A DNA stretch of 64,000 nucleotides from SIG435 sp045530725 (GTDB taxonomy: Bacteria > Bacillota > Clostridia > UMGS1810): the NCBI GenBank assembly GCA_045530725.1, contig JAZSCT010000038.1, forward strand, positions 40,545-104,544, written 5' to 3'. Both the position numbers and the translations under genes were made by a program. How positions within the stretch are numbered: the first letter of the stretch is position 1; each line of letters opens with the position of its first letter. Positions 17,513 through 27,462 of this stretch are shown here, in pieces. The notes beneath the pieces are model-generated. The model was not told the DNA's origin. It searched no databases and saw only the letters and a program-made list of their open reading frames with translations.

Positions 17513-18279
17513 TTAACCCTGCTTATCATTCCCCTCGATATTCCTGTTAGCCTTTCTAATTGTCGAATTGTTATTTGAGTTTTTTCTTTTATTAATGATA
17601 TGTATTTATCTCTTTCCTCTTTCTTCATAGTTGATAGTTCACAGATATCATTGTTTTTTAAAATCATTTTTATTTTCTTCTTCGCTTGTTCGTCTGTCAA
17701 TCGTTTTCTTTCAGGGATAGAAAAATAATCTTCATCATCTATTTTGTGAAAATCTATAAATTCTTTTATTGCTTTATTTTTTTCTTCAAAAAACTTTTCA
17801 AGCAAAAAATTTATATCCGTTATTCCTTTTCTATTTTGCTGAATATAATCACAATAACTACTCCATTGATAGTCTTTAAGTTTTTCTACTAACCCTGCTT
17901 TAACGGGATTTTTATGTATATATCTTATAAGTGAAAAATAATATTTTTCATCTTCAATTGGTTCACTTTTGTATCTGTTTCCAATTAATGTGCCACTTCT
18001 TTGATATTTATAATTAAACCATTGAACATACCTTGTTAGGATGCTATGCATTATCTTTTTTATATCTCCACTTTCTTTTTCTTTTATAAATAAATGCACA
18101 TGATTTGTCATTAAGCAATATGCATAGATTTCAAAGGTTTTACTTTCTTTCACAATTTCTATTATATTTATCATTTTTTTATAGTCGTTAGATTCTTCAA
18201 AGATATTTTGTCTGTTTATCCCTCTGAAAATAATATGGTATAACCCTGTTTGGCTTATTATCCTTGGTGGTCTGCTCAT
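17509..18279 (-). CDS. REP-associated tyrosine transposase (RAYT, Y1/IS200-like)
   Basis: 256 residues. It has the Y1 transposase fold: SRPPRIISQTGLYHIIFRG at the start, the HUH metal motif in MTNHVHLFIKE (about residues 60-70), and the RYVQWFNYKYQRSGTLIGNRYKS region with the candidate catalytic tyrosine. IRYIHKNPVKAGLV is typical of RAYT proteins. A C-terminal extension with a helix-turn-helix (IRQLERLTGISRGMISRVK) follows. RAYTs are domesticated single-strand transposases that move REP palindromes. ATG at 18279 follows GGGGTG. REP copies bracket the gene in inverted orientation, the expected genomic signature. Confidence 0.92.
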   Translation of the reverse strand: MSRPPRIISQTGLYHIIFRGINRQNIFEESNDYKKMINIIEIVKESKTFEIYAYCLMTNHVHLFIKEKESGDIKKIMHSILTRYVQWFNYKYQRSGTLIGNRYKSEPIEDEKYYFSLIRYIHKNPVKAGLVEKLKDYQWSSYCDYIQQNRKGITDINFLLEKFFEEKNKAIKEFIDFHKIDDEDYFSIPERKRLTDEQAKKKIKMILKNNDICELSTMKKEERDKYISLIKEKTQITIRQLERLTGISRGMISRVK

Positions 18280-18335
18280 ATTAATCACCCCAATAGTGTT
18301 ATACCATATCCTATTTTATTTGTCAATTAATTTTT

Positions 18336-18387
18336 GTGACATAATGGCACGTCCCTATGTCACCGCCTATGTCACACTATGTCACAT
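18336..18387. repeat. REP palindrome at the 5' side of the RAYT gene
   Basis: GTGACATAATGGCACGTCCC-TATGTCAC followed by a partial unit TATGTCACACTATGTCAC. Inverted relative to the copies at 17427-17512. Confidence 0.8.
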
Positions 18388-18496
18388 AACTAACTGCACC
18401 GGAGGCTTTAATAAACTTTTCAATTTTTAATACTATGTCATTTGGATATGCCACAACAAAACAAAGAAATATACCTCCTTCCTTTTGCATACAAAA

Positions 18497-18529
18497 AAGA
18501 AACCCACTTTTTAAAAAAGTGGGTTTCTT
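18497..18529 (-). terminator. rpoBC operon terminator
   Basis: A 13-bp or longer stem, AAGAAACCCACTTT / AAAGTGGGTTTCTT, followed on the minus strand by TTTTTTG, 15 bases after the rpoC stop. Confidence 0.9.
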
Positions 18530-18543
18530 AATAAATTTACCTA

Positions 18544-21500
18544 TTATTGATTTTCAGTAATATCAGTCTGAACTATAGGTGTAACAACTTCGATGTTCTG
18601 ATACTCTTTCATACCGGTACCTGCAGGAATAAGTTTACCGATAATAACATTTTCCTTAAGACCGATAAGCGGATCCTTCTTACCTTTGATTGCTGCTTCT
18701 GTAAGAACTCTTGTTGTTTCCTGGAAAGAAGCGGCTGAAAGGAATGAATCTGTAGCAAGAGCAGTCTTTGTGATACCGAGAAGGATAGGTGTACATTGTG
18801 GCAATTCGCCGCCCTTATCCTGAATCTTTTTGCATACATCAACATACTCTGACTTATCCACCATAGATCCGATGATAAGATTACTGTCACCCGGTTCTTC
18901 AACTCTTAGTTTTCTCATCATCTGTCTTACGATGATTTCGATATGCTTATCGTTGATATCGATACCCTGGAGACGGTAAACTCTCTGTACTTCCTGGATG
19001 AGATACTGCTGAACTGCATCAGGTCCTTTGATTCTAAGTAAATCATGTGGATAGATGGAACCTTCAGTAAGTTCATCACCGGCAGAAAGTGTAACCCCGT
19101 TTGAAATCTTGATTCTTGAACCGTATGGGATGAGATATGTCATTGATTCGCCTGTTTCCTGGTTTGTAACAACGATTTCTCTCTTTGTCTTTGTTTCAAC
19201 AATCTCTGCAACACCGTCAATATCGGTAATAATTGCAAGACCCTTTGGTCTTCTTGCTTCGAAAAGTTCTTCAACTCTTGGAAGACCCTGTGTGATGTCA
19301 TCGCCGGCGATACCACCGGAGTGGAATGTTCTCATTGTAAGCTGTGTACCCGGTTCACCGATGGACTGTGCAGCGATAATACCAACTGCTTCACCAACGT
19401 TAACAAGTGTACCTGATGAAAGGTTTGAACCGTAACACTTAGCACAAACACCGATCTTTGAATCACAGGTGAGAATAGATCTGATTTTGGCTTCTTTGAT
19501 ACCTGCTTTCACAACCAGATTTGCTTCTGCTTCACCCATAAGTTGATCCTTCTTAACGATAACTTCGCCTGTTTCAGGATGAATGATATCTTCAAAGGAG
19601 GTTCTTCCTACAAGTCTATCCTTGAATCCTTCGATTACTTCGTTGCCGTCCTTGATATCTTTGACAACAAGATAATTGTTTGTACAACAGTCATCTTCTC
19701 TGATGATAAGATCCTGTGATACGTCAACAAGTCTTCTTGTAAGGTAACCTGAATCGGCAGTTCTCAAGGCTGTATCGGTAAGACCTTTACGTGCACCGTG
19801 AGATGAAATAAAGTATTCCTGAACGTTAAGACCTTCACGGAAGTTGGCCTTGATAGGCACTTCCACAGTTTTACCCTGTGTATCCGCCATAAGTCCACGC
19901 ATACCTGCAAGCTGTCTGATCTGGTCGATACTACCACGGGCACCTGATGTAGCCATCATGTTGATTGGGTTAAATTCATCAAGGTTTGCCTTAAGTGCAT
20001 CAGTAACAGAATCTGTAGCCTTTGCCCATTCTTTGACAACTGCTGTGTATCTTTCTTCTTCAGAAAGGAGACCTCTTCTGTAAAGAGCAGTAATCTTGTC
20101 AATTTGTTTCTGTGCGTCATTAAGAATCTGTGGTTTTGCTTCAGGGATTTCCATATCGGATACACTGATTGTAAGAGCACCCTTTGTAGAATACTTAAAT
20201 CCCATTGCTTTGATATAGTCAAGAACTGTAGCAGTTTCGGTTGCACCGTGGAACTTGATACAGTTGTCGATGATTTTCCCAAGACCTTTTTTGTCTGCAA
20301 CAAATGAGATTTCAAGGTCAAATTCGTTACCCGGAATGCTACGATCTACAAATCCCAGATCCTGAGGAATCTTTTCGTTGAAGATCATTCTTCCTACTGT
20401 GGTTTCTACAAGGCCTTCCTTCATTTCGCCATTGATTTCTTTCTTGATAAGAACCTTGACCGGCGCATGGAGACCTACTGCACCTGCATTGTATGCCTGA
20501 ATTGCTTCATTGTAGTCCACAAATGCTTTGCCTTCACCCACTTCACCTGCGAAACATCCTTCTTCGGTAAACTGAGCGGCTTTTTTGCCCTGTGCTTCAA
20601 GTTCTTCATTGATGAACTTAAGTCCCTTATGACCGTTTTCATTTGACAGGTAAGTTACTTTGTCACCAACATTGAATCCTGTATCACCGGGGTCTGTGAT
20701 TTTTACTTTCTTTGCTTTTACTATAGTAAGATAGTAACTACCAAGTACCATATCCTGTGTAGGAACGGTCACAGGTTTACCATCCTGAGGTTTTAAGAGG
20801 TTGTTTGCAGAAAGCATAAGGAATCTTGCTTCTGCCTGTGCTTCAGGTGAAAGTGGCACGTGAATAGCCATCTGGTCACCGTCGAAGTCAGCGTTGAATG
20901 CACTACATACCAACGGATGGAGTTTAAGCGCTCTTCCTTCTACAAGGATTGGTTCAAATGCCTGAATACCAAGTCTGTGAAGTGTAGGAGCACGGTTGAG
21001 AAGAACAGGATGATCCTTGATTACTTCTTCAAGCATATCCCATACTTCAGGACGAACTCTTTCTACCATTCTCTTTGCGCTCTTGATGTTGTGACAGAAT
21101 CCGTCACCAACAAGTTTTTTCATTACAAATGGTTTGAAAAGTTCAAGAGCCATTTCCTTAGGCAAACCGCACTGATAGATCTTAAGTTCAGGTCCTACAA
21201 CGATAACGGAACGTCCTGAATAGTCAACACGCTTACCGAGAAGGTTCTGTCTGAATCTACCCTGCTTACCTTTGAGAAGATCGGAAAGAGACTTAAGAGG
21301 TCTGTTTCCAGGTCCTGTAACAGGTCTGCCACGTCTGCCGTTGTCAATAAGAGCATCTACTGCTTCCTGAAGCATTCTCTTTTCGTTTCTTACGATGATG
21401 TCAGGTGCTTCAAGTTCCAGAAGACGTTTGAGACGGTTGTTTCTGTTGATAACACGTCTGTAAAGGTCGTTAAGGTCACTTGTAGCAAATCTTCCGCCAT

Positions 21501-22227
21501 CAAGCTGAACCATAGGACGAAGATCAGGTGGAATAACCGGAACAACATCCATTATCATCCATTCAGGTTTGTTCTTGGAGATTCTGAAGGCTTCAACAAC
21601 TTCCAGTCTTTTTGCAATTTTTAATTTCTTCTGTCCCTGTGACTCATTGAGTTCTTCTTTGAGTTCTGCAGAGAGTTTCTCAAGGTCAATTTTCTGCAGA
21701 AGTTTCTTGATTGCTTCTGCACCCATACCTGCATCAAATCTGTTTTCACCGTATTTTTCTACAGTATCTCTGTATTCCTTTTCGGTAAGAACCTGTTTTT
21801 CCATAAGGTTTGTCTTACCCGGATCTACAACAACATATGCTGCAAAGTAAAGGATTCTTTCCAATGATCTTGGAGACATATCAAGGATAAGACCCATTCT
21901 TGAAGGGATACCCTTGAAGTACCAGATGTGAGATACAGGTGCTGCGAGTTCGATGTGGCCCATTCTTTCTCTTCTTACCTTTGCACGGGTAACTTCTACA
22001 CCACAACGGTCACAGACAATACCTTTGTATCTGATTCTCTTATATTTTCCGCAGAAACACTCCCAGTCCTTCTGTGGTCCGAATATCTTTTCACAGAAGA
22101 GACCGTCTCTTTCAGGCTTAAGTGTTCTGTAGTTGATGGTTTCAGGCTTTCTTACTTCGCCTCTGGACCATTCTCTGATTTTTTCCGGAGAAGCCAATCC
22201 GATTCTTATTGATTCATATTCATTCAT
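18544..22227 (-). CDS. rpoC: RNA polymerase beta' subunit
   Basis: 1227 residues, a normal Firmicutes length. The N-terminal zinc ribbon has CFCG and CDRCG cysteine pairs (about residues 58-76). The catalytic metal loop is NADFDGDQMA (about residue 450), and a second zinc site (CDSK...CAKCYG) lies in the C-terminal half, followed by the AQSIGEPGTQLTMRTFHSGG region. It is the catalytic subunit that binds Mg and the DNA template. It starts 18 bases after rpoB with AAAGGGGAG upstream, and is transcribed with rpoB. Confidence 0.99.
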   Translation of the reverse strand: MNEYESIRIGLASPEKIREWSRGEVRKPETINYRTLKPERDGLFCEKIFGPQKDWECFCGKYKRIRYKGIVCDRCGVEVTRAKVRRERMGHIELAAPVSHIWYFKGIPSRMGLILDMSPRSLERILYFAAYVVVDPGKTNLMEKQVLTEKEYRDTVEKYGENRFDAGMGAEAIKKLLQKIDLEKLSAELKEELNESQGQKKLKIAKRLEVVEAFRISKNKPEWMIMDVVPVIPPDLRPMVQLDGGRFATSDLNDLYRRVINRNNRLKRLLELEAPDIIVRNEKRMLQEAVDALIDNGRRGRPVTGPGNRPLKSLSDLLKGKQGRFRQNLLGKRVDYSGRSVIVVGPELKIYQCGLPKEMALELFKPFVMKKLVGDGFCHNIKSAKRMVERVRPEVWDMLEEVIKDHPVLLNRAPTLHRLGIQAFEPILVEGRALKLHPLVCSAFNADFDGDQMAIHVPLSPEAQAEARFLMLSANNLLKPQDGKPVTVPTQDMVLGSYYLTIVKAKKVKITDPGDTGFNVGDKVTYLSNENGHKGLKFINEELEAQGKKAAQFTEEGCFAGEVGEGKAFVDYNEAIQAYNAGAVGLHAPVKVLIKKEINGEMKEGLVETTVGRMIFNEKIPQDLGFVDRSIPGNEFDLEISFVADKKGLGKIIDNCIKFHGATETATVLDYIKAMGFKYSTKGALTISVSDMEIPEAKPQILNDAQKQIDKITALYRRGLLSEEERYTAVVKEWAKATDSVTDALKANLDEFNPINMMATSGARGSIDQIRQLAGMRGLMADTQGKTVEVPIKANFREGLNVQEYFISSHGARKGLTDTALRTADSGYLTRRLVDVSQDLIIREDDCCTNNYLVVKDIKDGNEVIEGFKDRLVGRTSFEDIIHPETGEVIVKKDQLMGEAEANLVVKAGIKEAKIRSILTCDSKIGVCAKCYGSNLSSGTLVNVGEAVGIIAAQSIGEPGTQLTMRTFHSGGIAGDDITQGLPRVEELFEARRPKGLAIITDIDGVAEIVETKTKREIVVTNQETGESMTYLIPYGSRIKISNGVTLSAGDELTEGSIYPHDLLRIKGPDAVQQYLIQEVQRVYRLQGIDINDKHIEIIVRQMMRKLRVEEPGDSNLIIGSMVDKSEYVDVCKKIQDKGGELPQCTPILLGITKTALATDSFLSAASFQETTRVLTEAAIKGKKDPLIGLKENVIIGKLIPAGTGMKEYQNIEVVTPIVQTDITENQ

Positions 22228-22245
22228 TACCGGTCACTCCCCTTT

Positions 22246-25200
22246 CTAAAACATATCACTATCGTCAAAGTCGTCGCCGCTTATAGCGTCATCAAGGCTT
22301 GACAATTCATCGATATCCAACAAATCCAAATCTTCGCTTACTTCTTTTGCAAATCCTGATTCTGAAAGTTCATTGAAGAGACTGTCAGTAATATCGTCCA
22401 TTTCTTCTTCAGAAACATCTTCGAAATCTTCAGTTTCTTCAGTTTCTTCTATTTCAGGTTCTTCCTTAGGCTCTGCTTCCAATGCATCGATGATATCATC
22501 ATCGTCAGCAATGTTGATTCTTAATGTTGATGTATCGTCATCGTCATCAATTTCCTTGAGTTCGATTTCATTATCAAATCCGTCAAGAACCTTAACATCA
22601 AGTGCCAGACTCTGGAGTTCTTTGATAAGAACCTTAAATGATTCAGGCACACCCGGCTTTGGAACATTTTCGCCTTTGACGATTGCTTCGTAAGTCTTCA
22701 CTCTGCCTGCAACATCGTCAGATTTTACAGTAAGGATTTCCTGAAGTGTATAGGCTGAACCATACGCTTCAAGTGCCCAAACTTCCATTTCACCGAATCT
22801 CTGTCCACCAAACTGTGCTTTACCACCGAGAGGCTGCTGAGTTACAAGTGAGTATGGGCCTGTGCTTCTTGCATGAATCTTATCATCAACAAGGTGATGG
22901 AGTTTAAGATAATGCATATATCCGACTGTTACCGGACTGTCAAAAGGTTCACCGGTTCTGCCGTCGTAGAGGATAGTCTTACCGTCTTCGCTCTTACCTG
23001 CAAGACGAAGTGTTTCCTGAATATCTTCTTCAGTTGCACCGTCAAATACAGGTGTAGCAATCTTCCAGCCAAGTGCTTTTGCCGCATAACCAAGATGCAC
23101 TTCAAGTACCTGACCGATATTCATACGTGAAGGTACGCCCAGAGGGTTAAGAACGATCTGAAGCGGTGTACCGTCAGGAAGGAATGGCATATCTTCTTCA
23201 GGAAGAATTCTTGATACGACACCCTTGTTACCGTGACGACCCGCCATCTTGTCACCTACAGAGATCTTTCTCTTCTGTGCGATATAACATCTTACAAGTT
23301 GATTTACTCCCGGAGGAAGTTCGTCGCCGTTTTCTCTTGTGAATACTTTTACATCAACAATGATACCGTTTTCACCGTGAGGAACTCTTAAGGAAGTATC
23401 TCTTACTTCTCTTGCCTTCTCACCGAAGATTGCACGAAGGAGTCTTTCTTCTGCACTGAGTTCTGTTTCACCCTTAGGTGTAACTTTACCTACAAGGATA
23501 TCCCCTGCTCTTACTTCAGCACCGATTCTTACGATACCTCTTTCATCAAGGTCTTTAAGCGCATCTTCACCGACATTCGGAATGTCTCTTGTGATTTCTT
23601 CTGCACCCAGTTTTGTATCTCTTGCTTCTGATTCATATTCTTCAATATGAACAGATGTAAATACGTCTTCTTTTACAAGTCTTTCGTTAATGAGAACAGC
23701 ATCCTCGTAGTTGTAACCTTCCCATGTCATAAAGCCGATGAGAATATTTCTTCCAAGAGCGATTTCACCGTTTGAAGTAGATGGACCGTCTGCGATGATG
23801 TCACCTTTTGAAATCTTTTCGCCCACCTTTACGATAGGTTTCTGATTGATACATGTTCCCTGGTTTGAACGGAGGAACTTAATGAGTTTGTATGTCTTTA
23901 AGTCTCCTGATTTACCTTTGATTACAATTCTGTCCGCATCAACAGAGTGAACAACACCGTCTTCCGTAGCCAGTACACAGACACCTGAATCCTTGGCTGC
24001 CTTATACTCCATACCTGTACCAACGATTGGTGATTCAGGGTTAAGAAGAGGCACTGCCTGACGCTGCATGTTTGATCCCATGAGGGCACGAACGGCGTCA
24101 TCGTTTTCAAGGAACGGAATCATGGCTGTAGCAACTGAAACAAGCTGTTTCGGTGATACGTCCATGAAATCTACCTGTGACTTGTCGATTTCGATGAATT
24201 CGTCTCTGTCACGAACGATAATCTTGTCGTTTACAAATTTATTGTCCTTTGTCAGAGGTTCATTTGCCTGAGCAATCTTGTATGTGTCTTCCACATCTGC
24301 TGTCATATAGACAATTTCGTCTGTTACAACACCTGTCTCTTTATCCACTCTTCTGTATGCCGCTTCAATGAAACCGTATTCATTGATTCTTGCATAAGTA
24401 GAAAGTGAGTTGATAAGACCGATGTTCGGACCTTCAGGAGTTTCGATAGGACACATTCTGCCGTAGTGTGAATAGTGAACGTCTCGAACTTCGAATCCGG
24501 CTCTTTCTCTTGAAAGACCACCAGGTCCCAATGCTGAAAGTCTTCTCTTATGTGTAAGTTCTGCAAGTGGGTTATTCTGATCCATAAACTGTGAAAGCTG
24601 TGATGAACCGAAAAATTCCTTGATAGCAGAAACAACAGGACGTGAGTTGATGAGCACCTGAGGTGTCACACCGTCAATATCCTGAATAGTCATTCTTTCT
24701 TTGACAACTCTTTCAAGTCTTGCAAGACCGATTCTGAACTGGTTCTGCAAAAGTTCGCCAACGGCTCTGATTCTTCTGTTACCAAGATGGTCGATATCAT
24801 CTGTGGTACCCATGCCGTAGGAAAGGTTGTTGTGGTAGTTGATGGAAGCAAGGATATCATCGATGATGATATGCTTTGGAATAAGGTCATCAATTCTCTT
24901 CAAGATTTCTGCCTTGATTTCTTCTTCCGATTCAAACTGTGTAAGGATTTCGTTCAATACTCCGTATCTTACCTTTTCTTTTATCTTAAGATCAGATACA
25001 TCAAATGGTACATGGTCACAAAGGTTGACCATACCGTTTGAAAATACTTTGATTTCTTTGTCTTCATACTGAAGGAATACTACATTGATACCTGCTTTTT
25101 CGATATTCATAGCAGCATCTGAAGAAATCATTTCGCCTTTTTTCACGAATATTTCCCCTGTTTCTGCATCTACGATATCTCTTGCAGCAATACAGTTTTT

Positions 25201-26082
25201 GATTCTTGCACCGATAGCAAGTTTTAAGTTGAATTTATATCTGCCTACTTTTGAAATGTCATATCTCTTGGCATCATAGAACATGGAATTAAGAAGAGAT
25301 GTAGCACTTTCTACTGTAGGAGGTTCGCCCGGACGAAGTCTCTTATATACTTCGATCAATGCTTCTTCCTGACTCTGTGTGCTGTCCTTTTCAAGAGTAG
25401 CGATAAGTTTTTCGTCTTCGCCAAAAAGTTCAAGAATCTGTGCATTTGTTCCGATACCAAGTGCTCTTATAAGTACAGTAACAGGAATCTTTCTTGTTCT
25501 ATCTACTCTTACGCTGAATATATCGTTTGAGTCATTTTCGTATTCAAGCCATGCGCCACGGTTTGGGATAACCTGTGCACTGTAAAGTTTCTTCCCAAGT
25601 TTATCAAACTGCATAGAGTAGTATATGCCCGGGCTTCTTACAACCTGGCTGACAATAACTCTCTCTGCACCGTTGATGATAAAAGTACCCTGATCTGTCA
25701 TAAGAGGGAATTCTCCCATGAAGATTTCCTGTTCTTTTACTTCTTCGGTTTCTTTGTTGATAAGTTTAACCTTCATTTTCAAAGGTTTTGAATATGTGGC
25801 ATCCCTTTCTTTACACTCTGCAATAGTGTATTTGGGGTTGTCCTCTAAATAATAGTCTGTGAACTCAAGTGAAAGTGTTCCTGAAAAGTCTGTGATAGGA
25901 CTTACATCGTGAAGTACCTCTCTCAAGCCTTCTTTTAAGAACCAGTCATATGAATCCTTCTGCACTTCGATAAGGTTTGGCATTTCGGAAACGTCACCGA
26001 TTTTTGAATAACTCATACGTTCATTCTTGCCGTACATAACCGGATGCAAAGTGCTGCTGCCTAATTTGACAGGTTTAAGCAT
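22246..26082 (-). CDS. rpoB: RNA polymerase beta subunit
   Basis: 1278 residues. It contains the rifampicin-pocket region FFGSSQLSQFMDQNNPLAEL and HKRRLSALGPGGLSRERAG, with the wild-type-like residues expected for rifampicin sensitivity. The flap region and the GGQRFGEMEVWALEAYG C-terminus are also present. After the conserved end there is an acidic tail of about 110 residues (DDDDTSTL..., EEPEIEETEETEDFED..., SGDDFDDSDMF), longer than usual. The ATG at 26082 follows GAGGTG. rplL is not upstream; instead an EamA transporter gene precedes a strong private promoter and a long leader. Confidence 0.99.
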   Translation of the reverse strand: MLKPVKLGSSTLHPVMYGKNERMSYSKIGDVSEMPNLIEVQKDSYDWFLKEGLREVLHDVSPITDFSGTLSLEFTDYYLEDNPKYTIAECKERDATYSKPLKMKVKLINKETEEVKEQEIFMGEFPLMTDQGTFIINGAERVIVSQVVRSPGIYYSMQFDKLGKKLYSAQVIPNRGAWLEYENDSNDIFSVRVDRTRKIPVTVLIRALGIGTNAQILELFGEDEKLIATLEKDSTQSQEEALIEVYKRLRPGEPPTVESATSLLNSMFYDAKRYDISKVGRYKFNLKLAIGARIKNCIAARDIVDAETGEIFVKKGEMISSDAAMNIEKAGINVVFLQYEDKEIKVFSNGMVNLCDHVPFDVSDLKIKEKVRYGVLNEILTQFESEEEIKAEILKRIDDLIPKHIIIDDILASINYHNNLSYGMGTTDDIDHLGNRRIRAVGELLQNQFRIGLARLERVVKERMTIQDIDGVTPQVLINSRPVVSAIKEFFGSSQLSQFMDQNNPLAELTHKRRLSALGPGGLSRERAGFEVRDVHYSHYGRMCPIETPEGPNIGLINSLSTYARINEYGFIEAAYRRVDKETGVVTDEIVYMTADVEDTYKIAQANEPLTKDNKFVNDKIIVRDRDEFIEIDKSQVDFMDVSPKQLVSVATAMIPFLENDDAVRALMGSNMQRQAVPLLNPESPIVGTGMEYKAAKDSGVCVLATEDGVVHSVDADRIVIKGKSGDLKTYKLIKFLRSNQGTCINQKPIVKVGEKISKGDIIADGPSTSNGEIALGRNILIGFMTWEGYNYEDAVLINERLVKEDVFTSVHIEEYESEARDTKLGAEEITRDIPNVGEDALKDLDERGIVRIGAEVRAGDILVGKVTPKGETELSAEERLLRAIFGEKAREVRDTSLRVPHGENGIIVDVKVFTRENGDELPPGVNQLVRCYIAQKRKISVGDKMAGRHGNKGVVSRILPEEDMPFLPDGTPLQIVLNPLGVPSRMNIGQVLEVHLGYAAKALGWKIATPVFDGATEEDIQETLRLAGKSEDGKTILYDGRTGEPFDSPVTVGYMHYLKLHHLVDDKIHARSTGPYSLVTQQPLGGKAQFGGQRFGEMEVWALEAYGSAYTLQEILTVKSDDVAGRVKTYEAIVKGENVPKPGVPESFKVLIKELQSLALDVKVLDGFDNEIELKEIDDDDDTSTLRINIADDDDIIDALEAEPKEEPEIEETEETEDFEDVSEEEMDDITDSLFNELSESGFAKEVSEDLDLLDIDELSSLDDAISGDDFDDSDMF

Positions 26083-26335
26083 AAAACAATTCACCTCATT
26101 TTTTTATTGTCGGAAGTCAAACAAATACGATTACGAGGTAGATAATCCAACTAAATATCCCCCTCCGTATTCCCCAAGATGAAATATTGCTTCAAAGAAT
26201 AATCCGCAACATCAAACTAATAAGTGATAACTGTTTCGACTCTGCTTATCGGGAAGCCTGAAAACCCCAGATATTGTGCCCAAAATCACGCATAAATACC
26301 AAAAAAGGGCATAGCTATCCCAGATAAGGGTTCAA
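26083..26335 (-). promoter_or_regulatory. Long structured 5' leader of rpoB
   Basis: About 250 bases separate the promoter from rpoB and hold no plausible gene. Two foldable modules are visible on the minus strand. The first is a long-range helix pairing CUUAUCUGGGA (26328-26318) with UCCCGAUAAG (26254-26245), one bulged base, enclosing UGCCC (26311-26307) paired with GGGCA (26281-26277). The second pairs UACGGAGG (26169-26162) with CCUCGUA (26138-26132). No known riboswitch core is recognised. A role in attenuation or autoregulation of RNA polymerase synthesis is inferred. Confidence 0.6.
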
Positions 26336-26341
26336 TTTTAA

Positions 26342-26370
26342 ACTATAACATAAAATTTCCAAGATGTCAA
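26342..26370 (-). promoter_or_regulatory. Strong sigma-A promoter of rpoB-rpoC
   Basis: Minus strand TTGACA (26370-26365), 17 bases and TATAGT (26347-26342). It lies directly after the EamA gene terminator. Confidence 0.88.
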
Positions 26371-26402
26371 TAATTTTTTCAAAAAGTATTGTTATAGCAT
26401 AA

Positions 26403-26441
26403 AAATGATGGCAAATACTTTTTAGTATCTACCATCATTTT
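26403..26441 (-). terminator. Terminator of the EamA transporter gene
   Basis: On the minus strand AAATGATGGTAGATACT pairs with AGTATTTGCCATCATTT around an AAAA loop, followed by TTTTTA. It insulates rpoB from upstream transcription. Confidence 0.85.
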
Positions 26442-26466
26442 ATCACTTCAGTAAAAAATCGCCTTT

Positions 26467-27375
26467 TTATTTCCCCGAGGTAACCCGTATATTGACTGCC
26501 ACTATTCCCGTGCACACAAGAATCAAACTTACTATATATTTAATGTCTAATATATTCTCCTTAAGTAATATTCCCGAAAATATCGCCCCTGACACAGGGA
26601 TAAGGAAATTGAATATACTTAAGTCCCCTATATTATATTTCTTAAGAAGTGTACTCCAGAGAGTTGTGGCAAAGGATGATACAAATATAAGATATATAAG
26701 TGCTATACATCCCCAAAGCGTGACTTCTATGTCACCTTTGTATCCGAACATCCCCACTATTAGAAGAAGAAAACCGCCTATAAGAAAGTTGTAGGATGTG
26801 GCAACGAAACTGGAAATATCCTTTGACACCTTTTTGTGTATCATAGAGCCGATAACAAACATAAAAGATGAAACAAGCAAAAATCCTTCGCCTGATACTG
26901 TAAATCCTTTAGCACTAAGTCCCGAAACACAAACTGTAAACACACCAAAAAAGCCGATTATACTTCCCATGGTTTTTCTCAGGGTGATTTTGTCATCTTT
27001 ATATACAAAATGTGCAAGTAATATAGATATAAATACCGAAGAAGATGTGAGAAGGGTGCTTACAGTACCGGGTACATCTGATACTCCGATATAGAAAAAC
27101 AGATACTGAAGAAATATATATACTATCCCAAGAAGAACTACATCAGGGGCGTTTTGCTTTTTAAATGAAGGAAGTTTCTTTTCATAAATGAAAGTAAATA
27201 TAAATACTAACATCCCTGATGAAAAGAATCTTATCCCTGCATATAATATGGAAGAAAATATGTCTCCATCCATACTAAAAAGATCATACCCCAGTTTGAT
27301 TGCAGGTATGGCACTTCCGAAAAGTATGTTGCAGAGTGCAGCAAGAAGTATTGCTGATATGGGTAATCTTTTCAT
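26467..27375 (-). CDS. EamA/DMT-family transporter
   Basis: 302 residues with ten predicted membrane helices arranged as two EamA repeats (about residues 5-140 and 155-295). The first repeat has NILFGSAIPAIKLGY and the second a IFNFLIPVSGAIFSGILLKE stretch, typical of drug/metabolite transporters. Substrate cannot be assigned. GGGAGGA precedes the ATG. It is transcribed alone, divergent from the DeoR gene, with a terminator close downstream. An extended -10 (TGTGATATTAT) lies in the shared 200-base region. Confidence 0.88.
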   Translation of the reverse strand: MKRLPISAILLAALCNILFGSAIPAIKLGYDLFSMDGDIFSSILYAGIRFFSSGMLVFIFTFIYEKKLPSFKKQNAPDVVLLGIVYIFLQYLFFYIGVSDVPGTVSTLLTSSSVFISILLAHFVYKDDKITLRKTMGSIIGFFGVFTVCVSGLSAKGFTVSGEGFLLVSSFMFVIGSMIHKKVSKDISSFVATSYNFLIGGFLLLIVGMFGYKGDIEVTLWGCIALIYLIFVSSFATTLWSTLLKKYNIGDLSIFNFLIPVSGAIFSGILLKENILDIKYIVSLILVCTGIVAVNIRVTSGK

Positions 27376-27462
27376 AATAGTCCTCCCTTCTTAACACCAT
27401 AGCATCCTGCCTATAATATCACAAAAAGTCATATTAATCAAATATCAATATGTAAAAAATGA

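Noticed and set aside
20860..21219. Open frames antisense to rpoC and rpoB
   Set aside because: They mirror the codon pattern of the essential genes and lack start signals.
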